Translations under genes and position numbers: made by a program
Notes under the pieces: generated by a model
What the model was told of the DNA's origin: nothing
What the model saw: the letters and a program-made list of their open reading frames with translations, nothing else
Database searches by the model: none
Source: an uncultured Clostridia bacterium
Lineage (GTDB): Bacteria > Bacillota > Clostridia > Oscillospirales > Acutalibacteraceae
Length of the DNA stretch: 16,426 nucleotides
NCBI GenBank assembly: GCA_937888485.1
Contig: CALAQQ010000150.1
Coordinates: 1-16,426 of the forward strand
Direction: 5' to 3'
Part shown: piece by piece, positions 1 through 6,575 of the stretch
Position numbering within the stretch: the stretch's first letter is position 1
How the letters are laid out: each line of letters starts with the position of its first letter

Positions 1-700
1 CGAGGATGAGCATATGCTCTGCCTGCCAGCCTTCGTTTTTACCCTGATATGAAGCGATACGAAGAGCAAAGCACTTCTTACCAAGAAGAACGTTTCCGCC
101 GTAACCTGAGTTAACAGAAATGATTGTGTTATCCTGGGGGAACTGGCAGATATATCTCTTTTCTTCATCAATATCACATTTGCAGTGAAGACCGCGAACC
201 CAATCTTCGCTGTCACCGAGAGCTTCAAGAACAGCAGTGCCGACTCTTGTCATGATTACCATGTTGAGCACAACATAGATTGAGTCGGTAAGTTCGATAC
301 CGATCTTTGAGAACTTTGAGCCAACAGGACCCATTGAATAAGGGATAACATACATGGTTCTGCCCTTGTAGCTGTCCTTAGCAATCGCATAGAGCATTTC
401 ATATGCTTCTGCGGGATCCATCCAGTTGTTTGTGGGACCTGCTTCTTCCTTTGTGGGAGCGCAGATAAATGTTCTGCCTTCAACACGTGCAACGTCATTA
501 ACAGCTGTTCTGTGAAGATAGCAATCGGGAAGGATTTCCTGATTAAGTTTAATCATTTCGCCTGTTGAACAAGCTTCTGCACGGAGAGCTTCAATCTGCT
601 CTTCTGAGCCGTCAATCCAGACAACTTTTTCAGGCTTAACGAGATCGATTTTTTCGTTAATCCATGAAAGTACACTCTTATTAGAAGTCATATTTTCCAT
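1..700 (-). CDS. pckG: Phosphoenolpyruvate carboxykinase (GTP), N-terminal part, cut by the window edge
   Basis: Reading the minus strand from ATG at 700 gives 233 uninterrupted codons running off the left edge. The GTP-dependent PEPCK family interconverts oxaloacetate and PEP plus CO2 in the cytosol. Family signatures seen: ARVEGRTFICAP (residues 71-82, substrate-binding arginine region), NNWMDP (91-96), YVIPYSMGPVGSKFSKIG (117-134), SGYGGN (198-203), KKCFALRIAS (208-217, with the metal-ligand lysine) and EGWQAEHMLIL at the edge, with a likely metal-ligand histidine at 229. The full protein is usually about 600 residues, so some 60% lies outside, including the P-loop and the guanine-binding region. 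Start choice: AAGGAG-type site at 709-715, 8 bases from ATG 700; the in-frame ATG at 691 is too close to nothing better. It has its own promoter and is separated by 208 bases from tsaD upstream. In anaerobes the enzyme often runs in the carboxylating direction; that role is inferred. Family assignment is very secure. Confidence 0.95.
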   Translation of the reverse strand, partial: MENMTSNKSVLSWINEKIDLVKPEKVVWIDGSEEQIEALRAEACSTGEMIKLNQEILPDCYLHRTAVNDVARVEGRTFICAPTKEEAGPTNNWMDPAEAYEMLYAIAKDSYKGRTMYVIPYSMGPVGSKFSKIGIELTDSIYVVLNMVIMTRVGTAVLEALGDSEDWVRGLHCKCDIDEEKRYICQFPQDNTIISVNSGYGGNVLLGKKCFALRIASYQGKNEGWQAEHMLIL

Positions 701-778
701 AATATATTCTCCTTTCTTACGGAAAAACCAACAAAATTTAACAAATTAATACTGAAAAAAAGTCAGCTTTTATGCCTT

Positions 779-792
779 ATGACAACAGTCAT
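779..792. repeat. Small perfect inverted repeat in the pckG leader
   Basis: ATGAC-AACA-GTCAT reads the same on both strands in its 5-base arms and lies about 25-35 bases downstream of the predicted pckG transcription start. It could be a protein-binding site or a weak hairpin. It is short enough to arise by chance, and I do not recognise a known operator in it. Confidence 0.3.
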
Positions 793-821
793 TTATTGCA
801 TTTCCAACTTATTCCATAATA

Positions 822-849
822 ATTATATCATCTTTTTTTGTAAAGTCAA
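822..849 (-). promoter_or_regulatory. Promoter of pckG, extended -10 type
   Basis: On the minus strand TTGACT (849-844) and TATAAT (827-822) are separated by 16 bases, with TGA directly before TATAAT, giving an extended -10. Transcription should start near 815, leaving an untranslated leader of about 115 bases. The stretch 701-908 holds only this promoter and its leader; no G+C-rich terminator for the upstream tsaD operon is visible, so some read-through from tsaD is possible. Confidence 0.75.
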
Positions 850-908
850 TAGAGCAATAAGATTTTGCATAATTGAATATCAAAAAATTCATTTTTCAAT
901 AATAATCA

Positions 909-1922
909 TTAATTTTCTTCATCAATCGGCATTGTTGCGAAGGCATTGAGATCAAGACTTGCAATATTACCCTTTTGATATTCATAATATGCCTGTGCAC
1001 CGACCATTGCTGCATTATCACCGCAATAACATAATTCAGGCATGTAGAGTTTCCAACCCTTTTCGTAACAGGTATCGTACATTCTTTTTCTCAGACGTGA
1101 ATTTGCGGAAACACCGCCCGCAAGTGCGATTTTTCTGAACCCGTATTCTTCTGCAGCTTTAACAGTGTTATTCACAAGACAATCGGCAACAGTTTCTATA
1201 CACGAAGCTCCAAGATCCGGTACACTGATTTCAATGCCCTTCTGTTTTGAGTTATGAATGATGTTCACAACAGCAGTTTTAAGTCCCGAAAAGCTGAAAT
1301 CATAGACGCTTCCGTCAACATGCGGATGAGGAAGTTTATAAATATTGGGATTGCCGTCTTTACTGATTTTATCGAGATTAACGCCGCCGGGATATGGAAG
1401 GCCCATAGCTCTTGCCGCTTTATCCATGCACTCCCCTGCTGCATCATCTCTTGTTCTGCCGATGATTTTGAAATCGGTATAATCATTGACAGCAACTATA
1501 TGACTGTGACCGCCCGAAACAACAAGACAGAGAAAAGGGGGTTCAAAATCAGGCGAAGTTATATAGTTAGCAGCAATATGAGAACGAAGATGATGAACGG
1601 GAATAAGCGGAAGACCCGTTGAATATGAAAGACCCTTTGCAAAATTAACGCCGACCAGCAAAGCACCAATCAAACCGGGTGCATAGGTTACGGCAATTGC
1701 ATCAAGGTCGGAATATCCGAGATTTGCGTCGCTGAGAGATTTTGATACGACTCCGCTTATTGCCTGAGCATGCATCCTTGAAGCAATTTCAGGAACAACA
1801 CCGCCATAAATAATATGCTCACTCACCTGAGAAGCTATAACATTTGAAAGAACTTTTCTTCCGTCCTCAACAATTGCGGCAGCTGTTTCGTCGCAGGAGG
1901 ATTCAATAGCAAGTATTTTCAT
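909..1922 (-). CDS. tsaD: tRNA N6-adenosine threonylcarbamoyltransferase TsaD
   Basis: Transfers the threonylcarbamoyl group from threonylcarbamoyl-AMP to A37 of ANN-decoding tRNAs (t6A), acting in the cytosol with TsaB and TsaE. The 337-residue length is normal. Visible ASKHA-fold motifs: MKILAIESSCDETAAAIV at the N-terminus, metal ligands His111 and His115 in VHHLRSH, SGGHSH (136-141), GRTRDDAAGECMDKAARAMG (155-174), DFSFSGLK (208-215), LAGGVSANSRLRK, and Asp302 in CGDNAAM as the third metal ligand. The ATG at 1922 has an AGAGGT site (1928-1933) five bases upstream. It is the last gene of the polA - phosphatase - rimI - tsaD run, starting 12 bases after rimI. The rimI-tsaD pairing is common in Firmicutes, but the partners tsaB and tsaE are not in this window. 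Nothing looks broken. Confidence 0.97.
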   Translation of the reverse strand: MKILAIESSCDETAAAIVEDGRKVLSNVIASQVSEHIIYGGVVPEIASRMHAQAISGVVSKSLSDANLGYSDLDAIAVTYAPGLIGALLVGVNFAKGLSYSTGLPLIPVHHLRSHIAANYITSPDFEPPFLCLVVSGGHSHIVAVNDYTDFKIIGRTRDDAAGECMDKAARAMGLPYPGGVNLDKISKDGNPNIYKLPHPHVDGSVYDFSFSGLKTAVVNIIHNSKQKGIEISVPDLGASCIETVADCLVNNTVKAAEEYGFRKIALAGGVSANSRLRKRMYDTCYEKGWKLYMPELCYCGDNAAMVGAQAYYEYQKGNIASLDLNAFATMPIDEEN

Positions 1923-1934
1923 TTCAGACCTCTG

Positions 1935-2375
1935 TTATTTAAAATATTTTGTGTAGATAATTCCGTTTTCAATCGGATCGGTATAAAATTTTTTTCTGAT
2001 TCCAGCAACCTCAAAATTTTCAGATTCATAGAGAGAAATTGCAGATACGTTGCTTTCACGGACCTCAAGAGTAATAAACTCACAATTCCTTGATTTTGCG
2101 TTTTCAATTGCAGTTTTTAGCAGTTTTCTGCCGATACCAAGTTTTCTGTATTCATTAAAAACAGCAATATTTGTAATATAAGCTTCACCGCATATTTCCT
2201 GAACACCGATATATCCGAGAACTTTATCGGAATATGCCACAAGAAAATGTGAATTCTCATTTTCAATTTCTTCCAATAAAGCGTTTTCACTCCACGGTGA
2301 TGAAAAGCATTCCTTTTCAAGCACAGCGATATGAGAAACATGTTCCGAAGTCATACTAATTATTTTATATTTCAT
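1935..2375 (-). CDS. rimI: Ribosomal protein S18 alanine N-acetyltransferase RimI-like (GNAT)
   Basis: A 146-residue GNAT-fold protein close in length to E. coli RimI. RimI acetylates the N-terminal alanine of ribosomal protein S18 using acetyl-CoA. Seen: CFSSPWS near residue 23-29, corresponding to the PWS region of RimI; the strand NIAVFNEYRKLGIG (69-82) carrying the acetyl-CoA pyrophosphate-binding RxxGxG signature; LEVRESN (103-109) with Glu104 in the place of the catalytic base; and SLYESENF with Tyr116 in the place of the general acid. The start codon directly abuts the stop codon of the phosphatase gene (TAA then ATG). GGAGG at 2381-2385, inside the upstream gene, sits five bases from the ATG, which suggests translational coupling. 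The tsaD gene follows after 12 bases. In bacteria with this arrangement RimI may act on substrates other than S18, so substrate is less certain than family. Confidence 0.9.
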   Translation of the reverse strand: MKYKIISMTSEHVSHIAVLEKECFSSPWSENALLEEIENENSHFLVAYSDKVLGYIGVQEICGEAYITNIAVFNEYRKLGIGRKLLKTAIENAKSRNCEFITLEVRESNVSAISLYESENFEVAGIRKKFYTDPIENGIIYTKYFK

Positions 2376-2804
2376 TTACGCCTCCGAAACTATCTCATCA
2401 AACTGTTCCGAAAGCGATGTTCTGATTGAATTTGCACACATCATGTAGGTTTCGATATTTCCGCCGTAAGGATCAGGTATACCGTCACCGAGAACAATTA
2501 TTTTTTCACTCGGAACATACAGAGAAAGACTTGCGGCATGTTCTTTTGTCATACAGACAAACTTATCCGTTTCATCAAGAATATATGCCGTTATTCTTCT
2601 TGCTCTGTGAGATGAAATATCAACGCCGAATCTTTCGCAGGCTTCAACGGAATTCTGTGTAACTTCATCTCCGGTCATTGCAAAAAGGCCTGCGCTTGAA
2701 CATTCGATATTATCAATTTCTTTTTCGGAAACTATTTTTTTGAATAAACCTTCCGCCATCGGACTGCGGCAGGTGTTTCCTGTACAAACAAATAATATTT
2801 TCAT
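2376..2804 (-). CDS. ywlE: Low-molecular-weight phosphatase, probably protein-arginine phosphatase (YwlE type)
   Basis: A 142-residue cytosolic phosphatase of the low-molecular-weight PTP family. The P-loop is VCTGNTCRS (residues 6-14): nucleophile Cys7, Arg13, and Thr11 at the position that distinguishes arginine phosphatases such as Bacillus YwlE; classical tyrosine phosphatases have a bulkier Ile/Leu there. The general acid loop is IPDPYGG (109-115) with Asp111, like the DPFGG of YwlE. YwlE removes phosphate from arginine in proteins and counteracts the kinase McsB in stress proteolysis. No mcsB, ctsR or clpC lies in this window, so the partner is not shown here. The ATG at 2804 has AGAAGGAT at 2811-2818, which overlaps the polA stop codon, and its TAA touches the rimI ATG. 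An alternative reading is a tyrosine phosphatase of the Wzb type, but no capsule genes are adjacent. Confidence 0.85.
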   Translation of the reverse strand: MKILFVCTGNTCRSPMAEGLFKKIVSEKEIDNIECSSAGLFAMTGDEVTQNSVEACERFGVDISSHRARRITAYILDETDKFVCMTKEHAASLSLYVPSEKIIVLGDGIPDPYGGNIETYMMCANSIRTSLSEQFDEIVSEA

Positions 2805-2816
2805 TTATTAATCCTT

Positions 2817-5393
2817 CTATTTAGATTCATACCACGTTTTTCCGATACCGACATCAGCCTGCATGTCAACGCGCATTTTAACGGCATTTTCCATTTCGCG
2901 TTTGACAATACCGGCAACTATCTGCGCTTCTTTTTCGGGAGCTTCAACAATAAGTTCGTCATGCACCTGCATAATCAATTTAGCTTCAAGGCATTGTTCT
3001 TTTAGACAATTATAAACCTTAATCATAGCAATTTTAATGATGTCGGCAGCTGTTCCCTGAATAGGCATGTTAAGAGCTACTCTTTCACCGAAAGCTCTCA
3101 TTATCGCATTTGAAGAAGTAAGTTCAGGAAGATATCTTCTTCTTGCAAAAACAGTTTCAACATAACCGTTCTCTTTTGCTTTTTCAACAACGTCTTTCAT
3201 ATATTTCTGAACACCGCTGAAGTGGGACAGATAGCCTTTAATGTAGCTGTCCGCTTCGGCTCTTGTGACACCTATATCTTTTGAAAGTGAAAATGCACCG
3301 ATTCCGTAAACAATTCCGAAATTGACCGCCTTAGCCCTGCTTCTCATAAGCGGTGTAACCATCATAAGCGGCATATCGAAAACCTGCGATGCTGTTATTG
3401 CATGAATATCATCACCGTTATTGAAAGCATCAATCATGTTTTTATCATTTGCCATATGAGCAAGAACACGCAGTTCAATCTGTGAATAGTCGGCATCAAT
3501 TAGAACACAGCCGTCTTTTGCTTTAAAGAATTTTCTCATTTCTCTGCCAAGCTCGGAACGAACGGGAATATTCTGCAAATTCGGTTCGGTAGAAGAAATT
3601 CTTCCTGTTCTCGTTTCGGTCTGATTAAGATTGGAATGAATTCTTCCGTCATCGCCAATTACTTTCAGAAGTCCGTCACAATAGGTTGATTTAAGCTTTG
3701 CAAGAGTTCTATACTCGAGGATTTTAGCAACAACGGGATAATCCTGAGCAAGTCCTTCAAGAACTTCTGCATTGGTAGAATAACCGCTTTTTGTTTTTTT
3801 CTTCGCAGGCAGACCCATTTTTTCAAACAGAGCTTCGCCAAGCTGTTTAGGTGAATTGAGGTTAAACTCATAACCTACTTCATCGTAAATATCATCAACA
3901 AGAGATTCTATTTTAACTTGAAGCTCCTTGCCAAAGACTTCAATTCCCGCTGCATCTACAAGAAAGCCTTCTCTTTCCATAGAAGCAAGCACTCTTGAAA
4001 GCGGAAGTTCAATTTCATCAAGAAGTCTTCTCTGATTATGCTCATCAATGAGTTTATTAAGATTTTCGAATGCTTTGGGCAAATACGCAGTATAAAATGC
4101 AGATGAATTATCCTCATCGGGAACTTCGGCGTTTGCATATTCGGCAATAATACGTTTAAGGTCATATGCGCCTGATGACGGATTGATTAAATAAGCCGAA
4201 AGCATTGCATCTCCGTACAAATTGTTTATTTCAATATCGAGAGAATAGTCATAGAAAAAAGAATACAGCTGTTTTGAATTATAAGTGTACTTTTCAATAT
4301 CTTTTGAAAATAAGAAATCACTGCAGAATTCAACATAACAATCATTGGATGAACAAACTTTCAAAACGCCTTTTTCCGAAGCAAAAAGAAATTCGCCGTT
4401 ATCAAAAGTGAAATATGCTTTACCTGATTTTTTAAGCAGATTAAAAAGAAGTTTTAAATCCTCTTGTTCAAAACAGTCACAGCATATATTATCATTTTCT
4501 GCTGTTTCCTTTCTGATTTCAGACGGTTTAAAATTAAATCTCTCAATCATTTTATACATTTCAAGGTCAGCAAGAATATTTGTTGCCTTAAAAGCATCGG
4601 GCTCAGCCGGAATATAAAAATCATATGCTTTTTCAACAGGAGCATCCGTTTTAATAGTTCCGAGTTCACGGCTGAGATATGCCGAATCTTTATCATTGAT
4701 TAATTTATCATGAACGCCTTTTTTTATATCAATACTCTCAATATCTGAAAATATTTTATCAATCGAACCGAAACGGCTGATTAAATCCTGTGCTGTTTTC
4801 TGACCTATGCCTGCAACACCAGGAATGCAGTCGGATGCATCTCCCATAAGCGCTTTTATGTCAATCATCTGTTCGGGAGAAACAGAATATTCTTCCATAA
4901 TTTTATCACGGTCATATTTAACACTCTGAGGTCTTCCCATTTTGGTTGAAGCAAGAAGAACATTGACATTATCTCTTACAAGCTGAAGTGAGTCGCGGTC
5001 ACCTGTTGCAATATAGCAAAAATCGTTATCATTGCATCCGGAAGCAAGAGTTCCGAGAATATCATCGGCTTCCCATCCCGGTGCTTCAAGGATTTTATAT
5101 CCGAGAGCAGTGAGCAATTCCTTGAGAACCGGCATCTGCTGTGCAAGTTCCGGAGGCATGCCTTTTCTGTTAGCTTTATATCCCGAATACATTTCATGTC
5201 TGAAAGTCGGAGCTTTAACATCAAATGCGATTGCAACCGCATCAGGTGTTACTTCCTCTTGCAGCCTTAAAAGAATATTCAGAAAACCATATATTCCGTT
5301 TGTGAATTTTGTCCCGTCTTTGGTGGTAAGAAGTTTTATTCCGTAAAAAGCACGGTTAAGAATACTGTTACCGTCAAGCGCCAAAAGCTTCAT
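2817..5393 (-). CDS. polA: DNA polymerase I
   Basis: An 858-residue family A polymerase that fills gaps and removes RNA primers during replication and repair. N-terminal 5'-3' exonuclease/FEN domain (1-290): Asp7, Asp58, EADD at 108-111, TGDRDS with Asp132 and Asp134, and GDASDCIPG (184-192) followed by a helix-hairpin-helix. The short intermediate domain (about 300-430) has lost the proofreading carboxylates: the first motif reads YFTFDNGE rather than an FDTET-like sequence and the second reads NSKQLYSFF without the aspartate. Polymerase domain (430-858): motif A DADYSQIELR with Asp635, O-helix RSRAKAVNFGIVYG with Lys688 and Phe692, and motif C MQVHDELIVE with Asp812. Start ATG 5393 has GAGGTG at 5401-5406, seven bases away. 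It heads the minus-strand operon and is divergent from dusB. Length and domain order are normal for Firmicutes. Confidence 0.98.
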   Translation of the reverse strand: MKLLALDGNSILNRAFYGIKLLTTKDGTKFTNGIYGFLNILLRLQEEVTPDAVAIAFDVKAPTFRHEMYSGYKANRKGMPPELAQQMPVLKELLTALGYKILEAPGWEADDILGTLASGCNDNDFCYIATGDRDSLQLVRDNVNVLLASTKMGRPQSVKYDRDKIMEEYSVSPEQMIDIKALMGDASDCIPGVAGIGQKTAQDLISRFGSIDKIFSDIESIDIKKGVHDKLINDKDSAYLSRELGTIKTDAPVEKAYDFYIPAEPDAFKATNILADLEMYKMIERFNFKPSEIRKETAENDNICCDCFEQEDLKLLFNLLKKSGKAYFTFDNGEFLFASEKGVLKVCSSNDCYVEFCSDFLFSKDIEKYTYNSKQLYSFFYDYSLDIEINNLYGDAMLSAYLINPSSGAYDLKRIIAEYANAEVPDEDNSSAFYTAYLPKAFENLNKLIDEHNQRRLLDEIELPLSRVLASMEREGFLVDAAGIEVFGKELQVKIESLVDDIYDEVGYEFNLNSPKQLGEALFEKMGLPAKKKTKSGYSTNAEVLEGLAQDYPVVAKILEYRTLAKLKSTYCDGLLKVIGDDGRIHSNLNQTETRTGRISSTEPNLQNIPVRSELGREMRKFFKAKDGCVLIDADYSQIELRVLAHMANDKNMIDAFNNGDDIHAITASQVFDMPLMMVTPLMRSRAKAVNFGIVYGIGAFSLSKDIGVTRAEADSYIKGYLSHFSGVQKYMKDVVEKAKENGYVETVFARRRYLPELTSSNAIMRAFGERVALNMPIQGTAADIIKIAMIKVYNCLKEQCLEAKLIMQVHDELIVEAPEKEAQIVAGIVKREMENAVKMRVDMQADVGIGKTWYESK

Positions 5394-5413
5394 TCGAAAT
5401 CACCTCATTTTAC

Positions 5414-5422
5414 AGTATAACA
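5414..5422 (-). promoter_or_regulatory. Possible extended -10 of the polA promoter
   Basis: The minus strand reads TGT-TATACT at 5422-5414, a TGN extended -10 with five of six consensus bases. No convincing -35 lies 16-18 bases upstream, which extended -10 promoters tolerate. The predicted start near 5407 would leave a leader of only about 14 bases, barely containing the ribosome binding site, so the true start could differ. Confidence 0.4.
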
Positions 5423-5458
5423 TATAATTTATAAATTTCATCATTTTTTTGAAAAATA

Positions 5459-5487
5459 TTGAAATTATTTTAATGAAATGATAATAT
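5459..5487 (+). promoter_or_regulatory. Promoter of dusB
   Basis: TTGAAA (5459-5464) and TAATAT (5482-5487) are 17 bases apart, with TGA just before the -10 hexamer. Start expected near 5494, about 24 bases before the chosen dusB ATG. It lies back to back with the polA promoter in the 5394-5517 divergent region. Confidence 0.6.
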
Positions 5488-5507
5488 AGAAACTAATATA
5501 AATATTT

Positions 5508-5512
5508 GAGGA
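5508..5512 (+). promoter_or_regulatory. Ribosome binding site that fixes the dusB start
   Basis: GAGGA sits five bases before ATG 5518. The longer reading from TTG 5506 would place this site inside the coding sequence and leave that TTG without a site of its own. Confidence 0.75.
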
Positions 5513-5517
5513 TTAAA

Positions 5518-6486
5518 ATGAAGATTAACAACATTGAATTAAAAGGCTATGCAGCACTTGCACCTATGGCAGGAGTTGCCGACAGAGCGTTCCGTGAACT
5601 TTGCATTAATTTCGGTGCTTCATATGTTGTCACAGAAATGGTAAGTTCAAAAGGTCTTACCATGCACGACAGAAAATCCGATTCACTTATGTTCCTCGGT
5701 GAAACAGAAAAACCTGCTGCTGTTCAGATTTTCGGCAACGATCCGTTAACAATGGCTGAAGCTGCAAAAAAAGCAGCGGATACAGGTTGTTGTGCAATTG
5801 ATATCAACATGGGTTGTCCCGCTCCGAAAATTGCCGGTAACGGCGGCGGTTCAGCTCTGATGAAAGAACCTCTTCTTGCAGCAAAAATAACAGAGTCTGT
5901 TGTTAAAGCTGTTGAGTTGCCTGTTTCAGTTAAATTCCGTTCAGGCTGGGATGAAAACAATATCAACGCTGTTGAGTTTGCTGAAATGCAAGAAAACGCA
6001 GGTGCATCTGTTATTACAATTCACGGAAGGACAAGAAAACAGATGTACGCACCGCCTGTCAATTTCGATATTATCAGAGAAGTCAAAGAAGCGGTTAAAA
6101 TTCCCGTTATCGGTAACGGAGATATTGTCGATGCATTTTCTGCAGAAAATATGTATAAAACTACCGGTTGTGATTTCATTATGGTCGGCAGAGGTGCTCT
6201 CGGTGCACCATGGATTTTCAATCAAATAAATGAATATATGAAAAACGGTATTTTACTCCCCGATCCGCCAATCGAGGAGAAAATGAACGTTATGATTTAT
6301 CACATTGAAAAGCTTTGTGAATATAAAGGCGAGTATGTTGGAATGAGAGAAGCAAGAAAACATTCAGGGTGGTATATCAAAGGAATCAGAGGAGCAGCTT
6401 CATTCAGACAGGAAATCGGTTCTCTGGAAAACATGGACCAACTCAAAACGATTGCTGAAAAAGTTATTAATGCAGACAGACTGTAA
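5518..6486 (+). CDS. dusB: tRNA-dihydrouridine synthase (DusB type)
   Basis: A 322-residue FMN-dependent TIM-barrel enzyme that reduces specific uridines in the tRNA D-loop using NADPH. Seen: the flavin-binding start ALAPMAGVADRAFR (13-26), the MNGCP-equivalent motif INMGCPAPKI with catalytic Cys100, the substrate-binding KFRSGWD and ITIHGRTRKQMY, and the phosphate-binding VIGNGDI and MVGRGALGAPWIF near the end of the barrel. A helical C-terminal tail follows, as usual for the family. The start was set at ATG 5518 rather than the upstream in-frame TTG 5506 because GAGGA at 5508-5512 is correctly spaced from the ATG. It is divergent from polA and has its own promoter. No terminator is visible after it, so the following glycosidase gene may receive some transcription from here. 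Subfamily DusB rather than another Dus is based on overall resemblance to the Firmicute NifR3-like enzymes. Confidence 0.95.
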   Translation: MKINNIELKGYAALAPMAGVADRAFRELCINFGASYVVTEMVSSKGLTMHDRKSDSLMFLGETEKPAAVQIFGNDPLTMAEAAKKAADTGCCAIDINMGCPAPKIAGNGGGSALMKEPLLAAKITESVVKAVELPVSVKFRSGWDENNINAVEFAEMQENAGASVITIHGRTRKQMYAPPVNFDIIREVKEAVKIPVIGNGDIVDAFSAENMYKTTGCDFIMVGRGALGAPWIFNQINEYMKNGILLPDPPIEEKMNVMIYHIEKLCEYKGEYVGMREARKHSGWYIKGIRGAASFRQEIGSLENMDQLKTIAEKVINADRL

Positions 6487-6521
6487 ACTCACACAAAATT
6501 GGGTTACATCGCAATTCTATA

Positions 6522-6551
6522 TTGTAATTATGGGATTACCCATGATATAAT
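6522..6551 (+). promoter_or_regulatory. Promoter of the 6576 glycosidase gene
   Basis: TTGTAA (6522-6527) and TATAAT (6546-6551) are 18 bases apart, with TGA immediately before the -10 giving an extended -10. Start expected near 6558; AAGGAGAG follows at 6561-6568 and ATG at 6576. The inverted repeat described separately fills the spacer. Confidence 0.7.
6530..6543. promoter_or_regulatory. Candidate operator: perfect inverted repeat between -35 and -10
   Basis: ATGGG-ATTA-CCCAT occupies the promoter spacer and its last base is the T of the TG extended -10. A bound protein here would block RNA polymerase. A partial copy, TGGGTTAC at 6500-6507, lies 31 bases upstream and resembles TGGGATTAC at 6531-6539. 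It is not a plausible terminator, since no T-run follows. The cognate regulator is unknown and no regulator gene is adjacent. Confidence 0.45.
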
Positions 6552-6575
6552 TTAATTAAAAAGGAGAGAGAAATT

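Noticed and set aside
850..908. A terminator for the tsaD operon
   Set aside because: Only AT-only partial hairpins are present on the minus strand (ATTGAA with TTCAAT around a 17-base loop); none has a G+C stem followed by a T-run.
1254..1622. A 122-codon plus-strand open frame inside tsaD
   Set aside because: It is opposite a well-conserved tsaD reading frame and has no start signals or recognisable domain.
5506..5517. An upstream TTG start extending dusB by four codons
   Set aside because: The ribosome binding site GAGGA lies inside this extension and is correctly spaced for ATG 5518; the extension adds no family-conserved residues.
6530..6551. The ATGGG-ATTA-CCCAT repeat as a terminator for dusB
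   Set aside because: The stem has only five pairs and is followed by ATGATATAATT, not a T-run. Its position inside a promoter fits an operator better.
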